DNA of 64,000 nt. Origin: Colwellia sp. Lineage in GTDB: Bacteria > Pseudomonadota > Gammaproteobacteria > Enterobacterales > Alteromonadaceae. The notes under the pieces were generated by a model. That model was not told the origin of the DNA. It worked only from the letters and a program-made list of their open reading frames with translations, and ran no database searches. The translations under genes were made by a program, and so were the position numbers. The stretch is taken from positions 186,001 to 250,000 of the forward strand of contig JABSOZ010000003.1 of NCBI GenBank assembly GCA_013215295.1, in the 5' to 3' direction. Below are positions 1-8,158 of this stretch, one piece after another; positions within the stretch are counted from its first letter, which is position 1; each line of letters starts with the position of its first letter.

Positions 1-1
1 T

Positions 2-838
2 AACCCAGATAATTATGATTTTGGTGTCGGGGCGACAAGTGGTGTAGATTTTTCTGGTGCCAATGGCTTGATTAACGACTTAGTCGCACAACGTGAGTGG
101 ATTCTTGGGCTAACAGCTGATGTTATATGGACTGATGTTAGCCAATTTAATGATAGCAACGAATTTGAAGGTGGTGATTTAAACGGAGTGATCACCACAT
201 CGACTGATGGTTTAAATACTCAAACTGACGGTATTAATGCTGATTATATTGTTATTGATCTTAATTTAGGTGGTAATGCGTTTGTATTAAATAATCTCAA
301 CTGGGTAATAGACTCAGAGCTAACGGTCATTTTTAGAATGGTTAGTGGTACTAATTACCAATTTAAAAACTCTTCTATTATGCTGAGCGATACTACAGCA
401 ACCAAAAACTTTGTTGACTCAGACTATAATGAGTTAGGGGCTATTTTTTATCAAGATGCCTATAACTCCAATTCAGGTACCAATTCGGTTTTTGATTTAA
501 GTAATGTTGTACTTGGCGGTATCGGTTTATGGGATTTTACCGACTTTAACCCAAATGGTGGGAGTGGGGGGTTAATGTATAAAAATCTTGATAATGAGGA
601 AGGTAACCTATTTGGCTCTAAGTGGATCGATCACGATACAACCGAAATATCCATGGATAATGCTCAAGGCTGTGGCCAATTCATTAGTAATACTGTTGAC
701 ATGTCAAATGCCCGTTGGAGTCGTTGTTCTTTAGGACAACCTGAAGTCACTCCTCATACTGAAGTACCAGAGCCTAGTACCTTGATATTATTTGCTTTAG
801 GTTTGTTCGGTTTAAGATATAGAGCTAAACATTCATAA
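2..838 (+). CDS. PEP-CTERM sorting domain protein, 5' end outside window
   Basis: The reading frame is open from the left edge, so the N-terminus (including any signal peptide) is missing; about 278 residues are visible. The C-terminus is a textbook PEP-CTERM tail: VPEPST, then a hydrophobic stretch (LILFALGLFGL), then a short basic end (RYRAKHS). In known systems this tail is recognised by an exosortase (EpsH/XrtA family), which cleaves and exports the protein to the surface or exopolysaccharide matrix. The body is rich in Asn, Asp and Gly and has a run reading DLNLGGNAFVLNNLNW that recalls choice-of-anchor type secreted domains; that part is only a resemblance. An intrinsic terminator follows directly, and the next gene encodes a PrsT-like TPR protein of the same export system. 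No exosortase gene is visible here. The cargo function is unknown. Confidence 0.85.
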   Translation, partial: NPDNYDFGVGATSGVDFSGANGLINDLVAQREWILGLTADVIWTDVSQFNDSNEFEGGDLNGVITTSTDGLNTQTDGINADYIVIDLNLGGNAFVLNNLNWVIDSELTVIFRMVSGTNYQFKNSSIMLSDTTATKNFVDSDYNELGAIFYQDAYNSNSGTNSVFDLSNVVLGGIGLWDFTDFNPNGGSGGLMYKNLDNEEGNLFGSKWIDHDTTEISMDNAQGCGQFISNTVDMSNARWSRCSLGQPEVTPHTEVPEPSTLILFALGLFGLRYRAKHS

Positions 839-857
839 TTGTTAAGAAAATTAGAAA

Positions 858-886
858 AACGACCAATTTATTGGTCGTTTTTTTTT
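858..886 (+). terminator. Intrinsic terminator of the PEP-CTERM gene
   Basis: A 9-bp stem (AACGACCAA / TTGGTCGTT) with a TTTA loop at 858-879 is followed by a run of T to 886. It ends transcription of the PEP-CTERM gene. It also covers the upstream part of the longest frame of the following TPR gene, which argues for the later start of that gene. Confidence 0.9.
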
Positions 887-936
887 GTCAAAAGGCTTAT
901 GCTTTCATCTGTTATTTTTATTCTTCAAAGGTCTAT

Positions 937-3765
937 ATGTTTAACTTACCCCCATTTTTCTCAGATAGCCTTAATACAACTAAAGCATGCATATTGACTC
1001 TGATTTTTTTTCTTAGTTCATCTGTTTTAGCCCAAGAAAAAAATATTGTGCTAGAGCACTATGAACTAGCACAAAAGGCCTATGAAAATAATGAAAATGA
1101 AACCGCCTATATCCATTTAAAAAATGCTTTGCGACAGGATGGTAACTATATTCCCAGCAAAATTTTAATGGCTAAGTTGTTATTACAATATGGCTATTTT
1201 TTTGATGCGACGTTAGAGTTTGAAGAAGTGGTAAACCTAGGCGGTGATTATAATTTATATATTCAACCTTATGCAGAAGCACTATTACTGAATAATAAGC
1301 CTGATGCAGTATTAGCTTTAGCCCTGGGCGCTCGGCTGTCTAATAGCAGTGCGACTCAATTACATATTCTTCGAGGTAAAGCGCAGGCAAAATTGAAAAA
1401 CCTGCCACAAGAGTTAAATGAATACCAAAGAGCTTTAAAATTAAACCCACAGCATGTTGGCGTGTTAAATAGTTTTGCTGGCTTTTATTTAAAAACTGAA
1501 GACTTGACCAAAGCACAACAATACTTAGAACAATCATTCCAACTTGACGAAAAGCATTATTTAACCTGGCATTTACAGGCACAAATATATAAACAGCAGT
1601 CATTAAATCAGCAAGCAATTGATACCTATTTGAAAGCTTTAGCGATAGCGCCAGAATTTCTTGATGCCAAGCGTGGTATTGCCAGTGTTTACATTAATCA
1701 GAATGATGATAAAAAAGCACTTGAGTTAGTCGTACAGGTATTAGAAAAATCCCCTAATGATCCTCGGGCCAAACTATTACATGCCAATTTATTATTTAAA
1801 CAAAACAATAATAAAGAAGCGAAAGCGATTTTAACCAGCTTAAATCAAAAAATAGCGTTAATCCCTGAAGATGTGCAAATAAAGAATAACTTTTTATTTT
1901 TTATTAACGCCCTAAGTCAATATTTACTGGAAAACTATCAGTCGGCACTACGCCATATTAATAAATATTTACGAGATGAACCTGATAACTTTCAAGCGAT
2001 TTCTCTCGCGGTTAATATTTACCTTAAGTTAGGGCAAAACATCGCTGCACGTGATTTACTTGATAAAAATGTCGAAAAAGTGATGCCAGAAATAGACATG
2101 GCGGTAACACTATGTCAGCTATACATTGATAACCGAAATGTTTTTAAATGTGAAGAATTACTACCCAAGTTGAAAGCATTGCACCCACAAGCTAACCAAT
2201 TAATTTTAGTAGAAGCAAAACTTTTGGAAAGTAGACAGCAGGCGGCAGTAGCCGTTACTTTTTTAGAGCATGAAAATACAAACAATCGACACGTTGCCTA
2301 TGAGAAAGCGTTAGTTCGATTATATATGCAAACCGAACAAATAACGAAAGCAGGCCGGTTGATCGAAAAATTATTAAAAGAATATCCACAAAATCTAGAA
2401 TTGATGAATGCCTTGGCTGCATCGTTAATTAAGTTAAAAAAATATCCGCAAGCACTAGGGGTACTAAAGCATATATTGCTAAAACAACCAGGAAATTTTA
2501 GCGCTCGTTTCAATACCGCCTCAGCCTTGTTAGAAGCTGGAGCTACCGAACAAGCCAAAGCGATATTATTGAACTTACTTGATCAGAGAGCGGGTCAAGC
2601 AAACGCGAGATTACTGCTAACCAAAGCACAGCTAGCGCTTGGGAATTCACCGCAAGCAATTATTGAGTTGCAAACATTAATTAGCCATCACCCAGATCAT
2701 GTTAATGGCAATGAAATGCTGATGTTGTTATTAAAAACAACCGGGCAATTCGAGCAAGCACTTAGAGTGGTAAATAAATTAAGTAAATTTGATAGATTGA
2801 ATGAAAACTACCTTAAAGAAAAAGCGGAGCTTTATTTATTAATTGGCGATAGCAAGCAATATCAAACGCAGGTGAATAAGCTACATAGCTTATGGTTGCA
2901 ACAAGCCGATAAGCTCACTTATTTAGCGACAATGCAAAGAAATTATGGCGACATTAAAGGAGCAAGAATTACGATTAATTTAGCGAATAAACTAGCGCCA
3001 AGCAATGCCCAAGTAAACTATGAAAACATAAAAATAAGTTTATTTGAAAAGGACCTGACAAGCGCTCAGAAAAATTTAACTCGTTTGAAAAAAAGCTCTA
3101 TGGAAAAGTCAAAAGTATTGGTGCTTGAGGGAGATTACTTTCTTGCTACTCAACAGCCGAAGCCTGCACAACTTAAATATTTAGCAGCATTTGAGTTAAA
3201 TAATACTAATAACATGGCATTAGCCAAAGCATATAATTTAGCCTTGCTTGGGTTAAGTGCGGGACAGTTTGAAGAGATACTGATTGTTTCGGTTATGGAA
3301 AAAAATAGTAATATTTATCATCGAAATATTCTGGCTGATTATTACTTGAATAATAAGCGTTTTGTTGAGGCGGCTGAACATTACTTGTTACTTGAAAAAG
3401 CCAAACGCTTACCAAATCGGGCAAGTATTTTAAATAACCTTGCGTTTTCTTTAATGGCTATTGATAACGTAAAAGCACAAATGTATGCTGAACAAGCTGT
3501 GGAATTACAACCAAGTTCAGCGGCAATTGTTGATACATACGGCTGGATTTTATTCAAAAACAATAAGTTTGAACAAGCGTTGAAAACACTTAATCAGGCG
3601 AAATCTATTGATTCAACTAATACTGAAATTCGTTATCATTTAGCTGAGACATTAATTAAATTATCACGTGAATCTGAAGCGAAAGTTGAGCTAGATTATG
3701 TGCTTACAAGGTCTAGGAGTAAAACTGAATTGGCGTTGGCAAAAAGTTTATTTTCTCAGCTTTAA
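937..3765 (+). CDS. PrsT-like TPR-repeat protein of the PEP-CTERM system
   Basis: A 942-residue protein made almost entirely of tetratricopeptide repeats from about residue 40 to the end, with characteristic A/G/Y/F and P spacing (for example YQRALKLNPQHVG and YLKALAIAPEFLDA). Size and architecture match the PEP-CTERM-system TPR family PrsT (about 900 residues), and the gene sits directly after a PEP-CTERM cargo gene. I chose the ATG at 937 because AAAGG lies six bases upstream and the frame then opens with a signal peptide ending in SSSVLA before QEKN; the longer frame from 871 runs back through a terminator. Described PrsT proteins are lipoproteins, but no lipobox cysteine is visible here, so this copy looks like a soluble or loosely attached periplasmic protein. 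Its role is probably as a scaffold in exopolysaccharide or protein sorting. TPR family: certain; PrsT assignment: likely. Confidence 0.78.
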   Translation: MFNLPPFFSDSLNTTKACILTLIFFLSSSVLAQEKNIVLEHYELAQKAYENNENETAYIHLKNALRQDGNYIPSKILMAKLLLQYGYFFDATLEFEEVVNLGGDYNLYIQPYAEALLLNNKPDAVLALALGARLSNSSATQLHILRGKAQAKLKNLPQELNEYQRALKLNPQHVGVLNSFAGFYLKTEDLTKAQQYLEQSFQLDEKHYLTWHLQAQIYKQQSLNQQAIDTYLKALAIAPEFLDAKRGIASVYINQNDDKKALELVVQVLEKSPNDPRAKLLHANLLFKQNNNKEAKAILTSLNQKIALIPEDVQIKNNFLFFINALSQYLLENYQSALRHINKYLRDEPDNFQAISLAVNIYLKLGQNIAARDLLDKNVEKVMPEIDMAVTLCQLYIDNRNVFKCEELLPKLKALHPQANQLILVEAKLLESRQQAAVAVTFLEHENTNNRHVAYEKALVRLYMQTEQITKAGRLIEKLLKEYPQNLELMNALAASLIKLKKYPQALGVLKHILLKQPGNFSARFNTASALLEAGATEQAKAILLNLLDQRAGQANARLLLTKAQLALGNSPQAIIELQTLISHHPDHVNGNEMLMLLLKTTGQFEQALRVVNKLSKFDRLNENYLKEKAELYLLIGDSKQYQTQVNKLHSLWLQQADKLTYLATMQRNYGDIKGARITINLANKLAPSNAQVNYENIKISLFEKDLTSAQKNLTRLKKSSMEKSKVLVLEGDYFLATQQPKPAQLKYLAAFELNNTNNMALAKAYNLALLGLSAGQFEEILIVSVMEKNSNIYHRNILADYYLNNKRFVEAAEHYLLLEKAKRLPNRASILNNLAFSLMAIDNVKAQMYAEQAVELQPSSAAIVDTYGWILFKNNKFEQALKTLNQAKSIDSTNTEIRYHLAETLIKLSRESEAKVELDYVLTRSRSKTELALAKSLFSQL

Positions 3766-3939
3766 TCTAATTAAGTCGTTGGTAATGTGGATGTTAATTT
3801 AGTGAATGTATACAAGTTAATAATTTGCGTTGTTATGAACCTGTTCTTTATTTCTTTACTGATAAGGCCTTATATGGGCGATCGCCTTTATAAGAAGACC
3901 CTTACTTTTATATATTCCGTACAATAACTAACGCCTTTT

Positions 3940-4842
3940 TTAATTGTGTGTAAGTGAAATCGTTATTTTAGAGAGTTCATTATTTTTTAATTGTATTTCT
4001 TTAGTTGCCACTGGGGACGTTCCAACGATATTGAAAAGACTCTTATCTAAACGATATTGCAAAGGTTTCTTCTTTTCTTGAAAAATATCAATGATATATT
4101 CAATGTCGTTTTCTGACGAGAAAGACCACAACCATTGACTTTTACTATCCAATGTTTTGTTTGAACGTTGATATTGTTCGAGCTGCTTAATCGATAAGTT
4201 CATTATTTCAACTTTATCCTCTTGCGCCTTAGCCTGTTCTGTTCTTTTGAAGTTCTGCATAATCACTGGTGGTGAGGCTATCATTCGCTTAGCGGTTTTT
4301 TGTTCAGTCAATTGAGTCTTTTGTTCATATTGCATGGCGCGTACCATTGTTTCTTTAGTCGCAACCTTAGTTTTATTAGCAATTGAGTTTGCCATTTGAC
4401 TCGGTATAGTTGAATAGCTCGCGGGTGCTTGATAATCAATTTGTTCAGCGACTACTTCTTGCTCAACAAAAGCGTCGTTATTACTGATAGGGGCCATGGT
4501 TTTTTGTAGAGCAATACCGTTCTTTAGTTTTTCATTAGCTTGTTCATTAGGCAGTATATTACTTTGCTGTAACACAACTAAGCTGATGACTAGGGTTAAA
4601 GATGCTGCAGTAGCGAGTGATGAGTACCACTTTAAGTTGTTGTTCTCTTTTTGTTTATTCGTCTTATTAACCGCTTTGTGTGCAGCGCTGATAATCCGTT
4701 GATCCAAAATATCACTGGGTTGGCTTTGATTTACTTCTGACACTTCATTATAAAGTTCATTAATGAAATCTTCATCACTTTGTTGCGGCAAAGCTGACGT
4801 TTGAGTTTGTTTGCCGTTATTGTCAGCGTGTTTATTTGACAT
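3940..4842 (-). CDS. Putative anti-sigma factor (single-pass membrane protein)
   Basis: A 300-residue protein with an acidic, polar N-terminus (DEDFINELYNEVSEV), a basic stretch, one transmembrane segment at about residues 73-91 (YSSLATAASLTLVISLVVL) and a long polar, Lys/Gln-rich C-terminal part predicted outside the cytoplasm. This topology is typical of membrane anti-sigma factors, with the N-terminal part binding the sigma factor. The gene starts 11 bases inside the 3' end of the upstream ECF sigma gene, indicating translational coupling, which is the usual sigma/anti-sigma arrangement. I see no zinc-binding anti-sigma (ZAS) HxxxCxxC motif and do not recognise a named family. Anti-sigma function is inferred from position and topology; a sensor or adaptor for the VWA lipoprotein is an alternative. 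Confidence 0.65.
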   Translation of the reverse strand: MSNKHADNNGKQTQTSALPQQSDEDFINELYNEVSEVNQSQPSDILDQRIISAAHKAVNKTNKQKENNNLKWYSSLATAASLTLVISLVVLQQSNILPNEQANEKLKNGIALQKTMAPISNNDAFVEQEVVAEQIDYQAPASYSTIPSQMANSIANKTKVATKETMVRAMQYEQKTQLTEQKTAKRMIASPPVIMQNFKRTEQAKAQEDKVEIMNLSIKQLEQYQRSNKTLDSKSQWLWSFSSENDIEYIIDIFQEKKKPLQYRLDKSLFNIVGTSPVATKEIQLKNNELSKITISLTHN

Positions 4843-5488
4843 AATGCTGTAACCCCTTTCGTAAGCGTTTTAAGGCGTAACGCCAACTGCTTTTTACTTT
4901 TTCTTGGTGTTGCGCTGTTATTTGGGCAATTTGTTCAAGTGAAAAGCCAGATTCCTGTTTCAATAAAAACACTTCCCGTTGTTCTGTTGGTAAAGCGGCA
5001 ATATTGAGAGACAGTGCTACGTGTAATTGTGCTTTTTGCTGTTGCTCACAAACGGGAGATGTTGCTATTTTAGCGGAAAAGTCATCTTGATTACCTTGAT
5101 GGTTAATCTCAACGTTACCTGAGACGTTACCTGAGACGTTACCTGAGACGTTATCAGTATCAGTATAGTGCTCTTCATTTTGTGTACTTTTTTTCTTGTA
5201 GTGATCTATCAAGGTGTTTCTAGCAATGGTGAACAGGTAAGTTCTAAATAGCGCTTGTTGCTGATATTTTTCTCTGGCATTAATTAATTTTAACCAAGTA
5301 TCGTGACAAAGCTCTTCGGCAATTGCGTGAGATAAACCTTGTTTAACAAAAAAACGAAAAACCACTTTCTTATGCCTCTGATAAAGTGAATCAAATGCTG
5401 ATGCTTGCCCTTTCCCGTAGGCAAGCATCAGCGCTTCATCAGTTACCGATTCTTTTGCATGTTCAATCGATAATACCACTTGCTTCAA
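4832..5488 (-). CDS. ECF (group 4) RNA polymerase sigma factor
   Basis: A 218-residue sigma-70-family protein. Region 2 lies at about residues 34-100 (DSLYQRHKKVVFRFF, then AEELCHDTWLKL and FRTYLFTIARNTLIDHYKKK), and region 4 at about 160-212 (LPTEQREVFLLKQESGFSLEQIA then a basic helix VKSSWRYALKRLRKGL). Region 3 is absent, as expected for ECF sigmas. The inter-domain linker holds a 12-bp tandem repeat giving a Val-Ser-Gly-Asn run. The start used is TTG at 5488, six bases after the VWA stop; a later ATG (about residue 20) would trim region 2 only slightly. The stop overlaps the start of the putative anti-sigma gene by 11 bases. It probably directs transcription of its own operon plus envelope genes not in this window. 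Confidence 0.9.
   Translation of the reverse strand: MKQVVLSIEHAKESVTDEALMLAYGKGQASAFDSLYQRHKKVVFRFFVKQGLSHAIAEELCHDTWLKLINAREKYQQQALFRTYLFTIARNTLIDHYKKKSTQNEEHYTDTDNVSGNVSGNVSGNVEINHQGNQDDFSAKIATSPVCEQQQKAQLHVALSLNIAALPTEQREVFLLKQESGFSLEQIAQITAQHQEKVKSSWRYALKRLRKGLQHYVK
5112..5153 (-). repeat. 12-bp tandem repeat inside the ECF sigma gene (3.5 copies)
   Basis: The unit ACGTTACCTGAG (plus strand) occurs three times exactly at 5112-5147, with a further half copy to 5153. It encodes repeated Asn-Val-Ser-Gly in the linker between sigma regions 2 and 4. The 12-bp unit keeps the reading frame, so copy-number change would alter linker length without breaking the gene. Confidence 0.95.
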
Positions 5489-5494
5489 TGGCGA

Positions 5495-7225
5495 TTACTC
5501 ATTGTTAGCAACGAGTTGTGGTGATAAAGCTTGTGCAAGTTTTACCATGTTAATGAACTCTGCTCGATAACCATGGGTATCTTCCCCTTTTCCTTGCTGG
5601 GCTAAAAGAATAATGTTGTCTAACTCCATTGTAGAAAGGTTTGTACCTCCTCGCAACAGTTGTGCAAAACCTGCAACCGCCGCAGAGAATTGATAGTTAT
5701 TACTGGTCTCATCAAGCTCGTTAACGATTTGTCTTTTGTTGATGGCTATTTCTATCAGTTGGCTCTCTTGCTCTGTAGGAGCTTTGTAACGTAAGCGTAA
5801 AAAGGCTAATTCATCACTGTGAGTTTTAACGGATTTATTACTGTTACTTTTATAGCGTAAAGGATCATTAGCCTTATTTGAGCTGCCGGTTAAGCTGATT
5901 TCATAAATAGCGGTTACCGTGTGACCTGCGCCTATGTCTCCAGCATCGACTTTATCGTTGTTAAAATCTTCTCGATTTAGCGCGCGAGTTTCATAACCAA
6001 TAAGTCGGTATTCACTGACTAATTGCGGGTTAAATTCCACTTGAATTTTAACGTCTTTGGCAATGGTTAACAGGGTTGATGACAGCTCTTCTACTAAGAC
6101 TTTTCGTGCTTCATTTAACGTATCAATATAATAGGCATTACCGTTGCCATTTTGAGCAAGTTGCTGCATTAATTCATCGTTATAATTTCCTGTACCCAGA
6201 CCGAGAATACTTAAATCAATACCTAACTTTCGCTTGCTCTCAATTAAGTTTTTTAACGCTTGGTTATTGGTTGTACCCACATTAAAGTCGCCATCGGTTG
6301 CTAGCATAATGCGATTGATGCCACCTTTGATAAATGATTGTTGAGCTAAACGATAAGCGGCTTCAATACCTTCGCCGCCATTAGTCGAGCCTCCAGCGGT
6401 AAGTTTTGCTAGCGCATCGATAATTGCCTGCTTATTATCACCTTTTGTTGGTTTCAATACTGTACCTGCAGCACCCGCATAAACAACAATAGCAACGCTA
6501 TCTTGCTGGCTAAGCTGATTGGTGAGCATTTTTAAAGCATTTTTTAATAGCCCTATTTTATTGGCTTGATTCATAGAGCCTGAAACATCAATGAGAAAAA
6601 CTAAGTTCGCTGCAGGTCTACTATCTGCTGCCACGGATTTACCTTTAATGCCGATATGCAGTAAATGTTTATCAGCATTATAAGGGCTGGGACCTATTTC
6701 ACTATAAACAGAAAAAGGCTGTTTGGTGGGGGCAGGGTAATCATAAGAAAAGTAATTAATTAATTCTTCAACTCTTACCGCGTCATGTTGTGGTAATAAA
6801 CCTTGATTCAATACGCGTCTTATATTGGCATAAGACGCGGTATCCACATCAACTGAGAAGGTTGAAACAGGTTGTTCGCTTACTATTAATACACCATTAT
6901 TTTTTTGATGATTATATTTTTCATTATTCGCTTTACCTAAAAATTTCGGGGGTGCCATAGCGAACGTTTTGGCTCGGCTTTGAAATTGCTGATCAGCCAT
7001 CACTCTATAACGAACTGAACTAGCCGTTTTCATACTTTCTAGATTTTTGATTCCCTTTTCTTTTATGAAAAAGTCTCTAACATCAGGCTCGGCTAACTCA
7101 ACAGTATGTAATATTTTTATGGTTGAACTATCTTCTGTTTGAGATTTTTTTTCAGTCGATTCTTGTGCACAACCGGCAAATAATAATGCCGCGGTTATTA
7201 ATGATAGTGAAAGTACTTTTTTCAT
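5495..7225 (-). CDS. VWA-domain lipoprotein of the YfbK type
   Basis: A 576-residue exported lipoprotein. The signal peptide ends in a lipobox (LFAGC, Cys19). A conserved N-terminal region typical of YfbK-type proteins (about residues 110-200; STFSVDVDTASYANIRRVLNQG) precedes a von Willebrand factor A domain at about 205-385 with an intact metal-binding MIDAS motif (DVSGS at 213-217, then a conserved Thr region and ATDGDFNVG). A C-terminal YfbK-like domain fills the rest and ends in LDNIILLAQQGKGEDTHGYRAEFINMV. Length matches E. coli YfbK (about 575 residues). It is first of three genes on the minus strand, with the ECF sigma starting six bases after its stop. The shared operon suggests envelope-stress sensing or metal-dependent protein binding in the periplasm, but the ligand is unknown. 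Confidence 0.88.
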   Translation of the reverse strand: MKKVLSLSLITAALLFAGCAQESTEKKSQTEDSSTIKILHTVELAEPDVRDFFIKEKGIKNLESMKTASSVRYRVMADQQFQSRAKTFAMAPPKFLGKANNEKYNHQKNNGVLIVSEQPVSTFSVDVDTASYANIRRVLNQGLLPQHDAVRVEELINYFSYDYPAPTKQPFSVYSEIGPSPYNADKHLLHIGIKGKSVAADSRPAANLVFLIDVSGSMNQANKIGLLKNALKMLTNQLSQQDSVAIVVYAGAAGTVLKPTKGDNKQAIIDALAKLTAGGSTNGGEGIEAAYRLAQQSFIKGGINRIMLATDGDFNVGTTNNQALKNLIESKRKLGIDLSILGLGTGNYNDELMQQLAQNGNGNAYYIDTLNEARKVLVEELSSTLLTIAKDVKIQVEFNPQLVSEYRLIGYETRALNREDFNNDKVDAGDIGAGHTVTAIYEISLTGSSNKANDPLRYKSNSNKSVKTHSDELAFLRLRYKAPTEQESQLIEIAINKRQIVNELDETSNNYQFSAAVAGFAQLLRGGTNLSTMELDNIILLAQQGKGEDTHGYRAEFINMVKLAQALSPQLVANNE

Positions 7226-7356
7226 CTTTGTCTCGCTTAATAAGTTTTGAGTAAGCTTGTATAGAGTTAAACGACTGAGTAATGAAAAAGGGTTAATTAA
7301 TTTTTTAAATTTTAAGTGCTCTTGTATTTAACTTAACTTAATTTGATTTCATTAAT

Positions 7357-7370
7357 TGACCGACCGGTCT
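7357..7370 (+). promoter_or_regulatory. TetR-type operator upstream of the tetR gene
   Basis: TGACCGACCGGTCT lies 45 bases before the TetR start. It shares the GACCRACCGGTC core with the 18-bp near-palindrome in front of the efflux genes at 8066-8083, so it is the likely autoregulatory site. It may also affect the divergent VWA/sigma operon. Confidence 0.7.
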
Positions 7371-7415
7371 ATGAATTCTACAATTACGTTATTAATTTCC
7401 TAAATTGTAATTTGC

Positions 7416-8009
7416 ATGGTCTTAACACGAAAAGAAACGGCTCAAGCCACTCGAATAAAAATCATTACTGCGGCTTATGCCATTGTTGGTGAAGAAAGCT
7501 TTGCCGGCTTAACCAGTAATAAGCTGGTGAGCGTTGCAGGCATTGCCAAAGGAACTTTATATCATCACTTTAAAAGCTTGGATGATGTCGTTAGCGCAAT
7601 GATGCAAAAAATCATTGATGACTTTATGCAAAGCACTCCCATTGAACAATTCGACTCTATGGCTGAATATTTAGCCGCTTTGGGGGATTATCAAATTAAT
7701 ATTCTGGTAGAAGATAAAGTTATGATGAATGTCTTCTATGGATTTTTGCCTAAAGGTATCCACGAAAAAAAATATCAACTTCTTTGTCAGCAATTACTTG
7801 ATGGAGCCTGTGGACAAATAGTGCCAGCGATTAAAAATTTTTATGGTGACAATATCTCCTCAGAAAAAATTGAAAGAACAATAAGAATGATTGATATTTT
7901 TTGTATCGGTTTTAATTTTCATCTTAAAATTTTTGAAGATAAACAGGCCTATAAAAGTTTGTGGCAAGACTTTAGCCTGATGTTGACCCATTATTTAGAA
8001 CTCAAGTAG
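7416..8009 (+). CDS. TetR/AcrR-family transcriptional repressor
   Basis: A 197-residue protein with the TetR DNA-binding fold at the N-terminus: helix RIKIITAAYAIVGEESFAGLTSN followed by a helix-turn-helix ending in AGIAKGTLYHHFKSLDDVV (residues 40-60), the most conserved TetR signature. The C-terminal ligand-binding half is variable and does not identify the inducer. Near-identical palindromic sites occur upstream of this gene and between it and the following efflux adaptor, which strongly suggests it represses both itself and the efflux pair. It is transcribed in the same direction as the pump, 149 bases upstream of it, and divergently from the VWA operon. Confidence 0.93.
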   Translation: MVLTRKETAQATRIKIITAAYAIVGEESFAGLTSNKLVSVAGIAKGTLYHHFKSLDDVVSAMMQKIIDDFMQSTPIEQFDSMAEYLAALGDYQINILVEDKVMMNVFYGFLPKGIHEKKYQLLCQQLLDGACGQIVPAIKNFYGDNISSEKIERTIRMIDIFCIGFNFHLKIFEDKQAYKSLWQDFSLMLTHYLELK

Positions 8010-8065
8010 CAGAACAAATAAGAGCTTGGTCATCGGTTGTTTACAATTTAAACTTAAAATTATAG

Positions 8066-8083
8066 TGACCAACCGGTCGGTCA
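8066..8083 (+). promoter_or_regulatory. TetR-type operator in front of the RND efflux genes
   Basis: TGACCAACCGGTCGGTCA is palindromic except for one mismatched pair. It sits 76 bases upstream of the adaptor start, where it could block the efflux promoter. The same core appears upstream of the neighbouring tetR gene. Confidence 0.78.
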
Positions 8084-8158
8084 GTGACATAATGTGCTAG
8101 CTTTTCCAGAATTTAACAATTTTAATTTGTAACTTTATCTTTAATAGGGACATTTAAC

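Noticed and set aside
871-936. Extended N-terminus of the PrsT-like protein
   Set aside because: The extension starts inside an intrinsic terminator, while the ATG at 937 has a good ribosome site and opens a signal peptide.
3877-3886. GGCGATCGCC palindrome resembling the cyanobacterial HIP1 octamer
   Set aside because: Single occurrence noticed; a chance palindrome is likely in a gammaproteobacterium.
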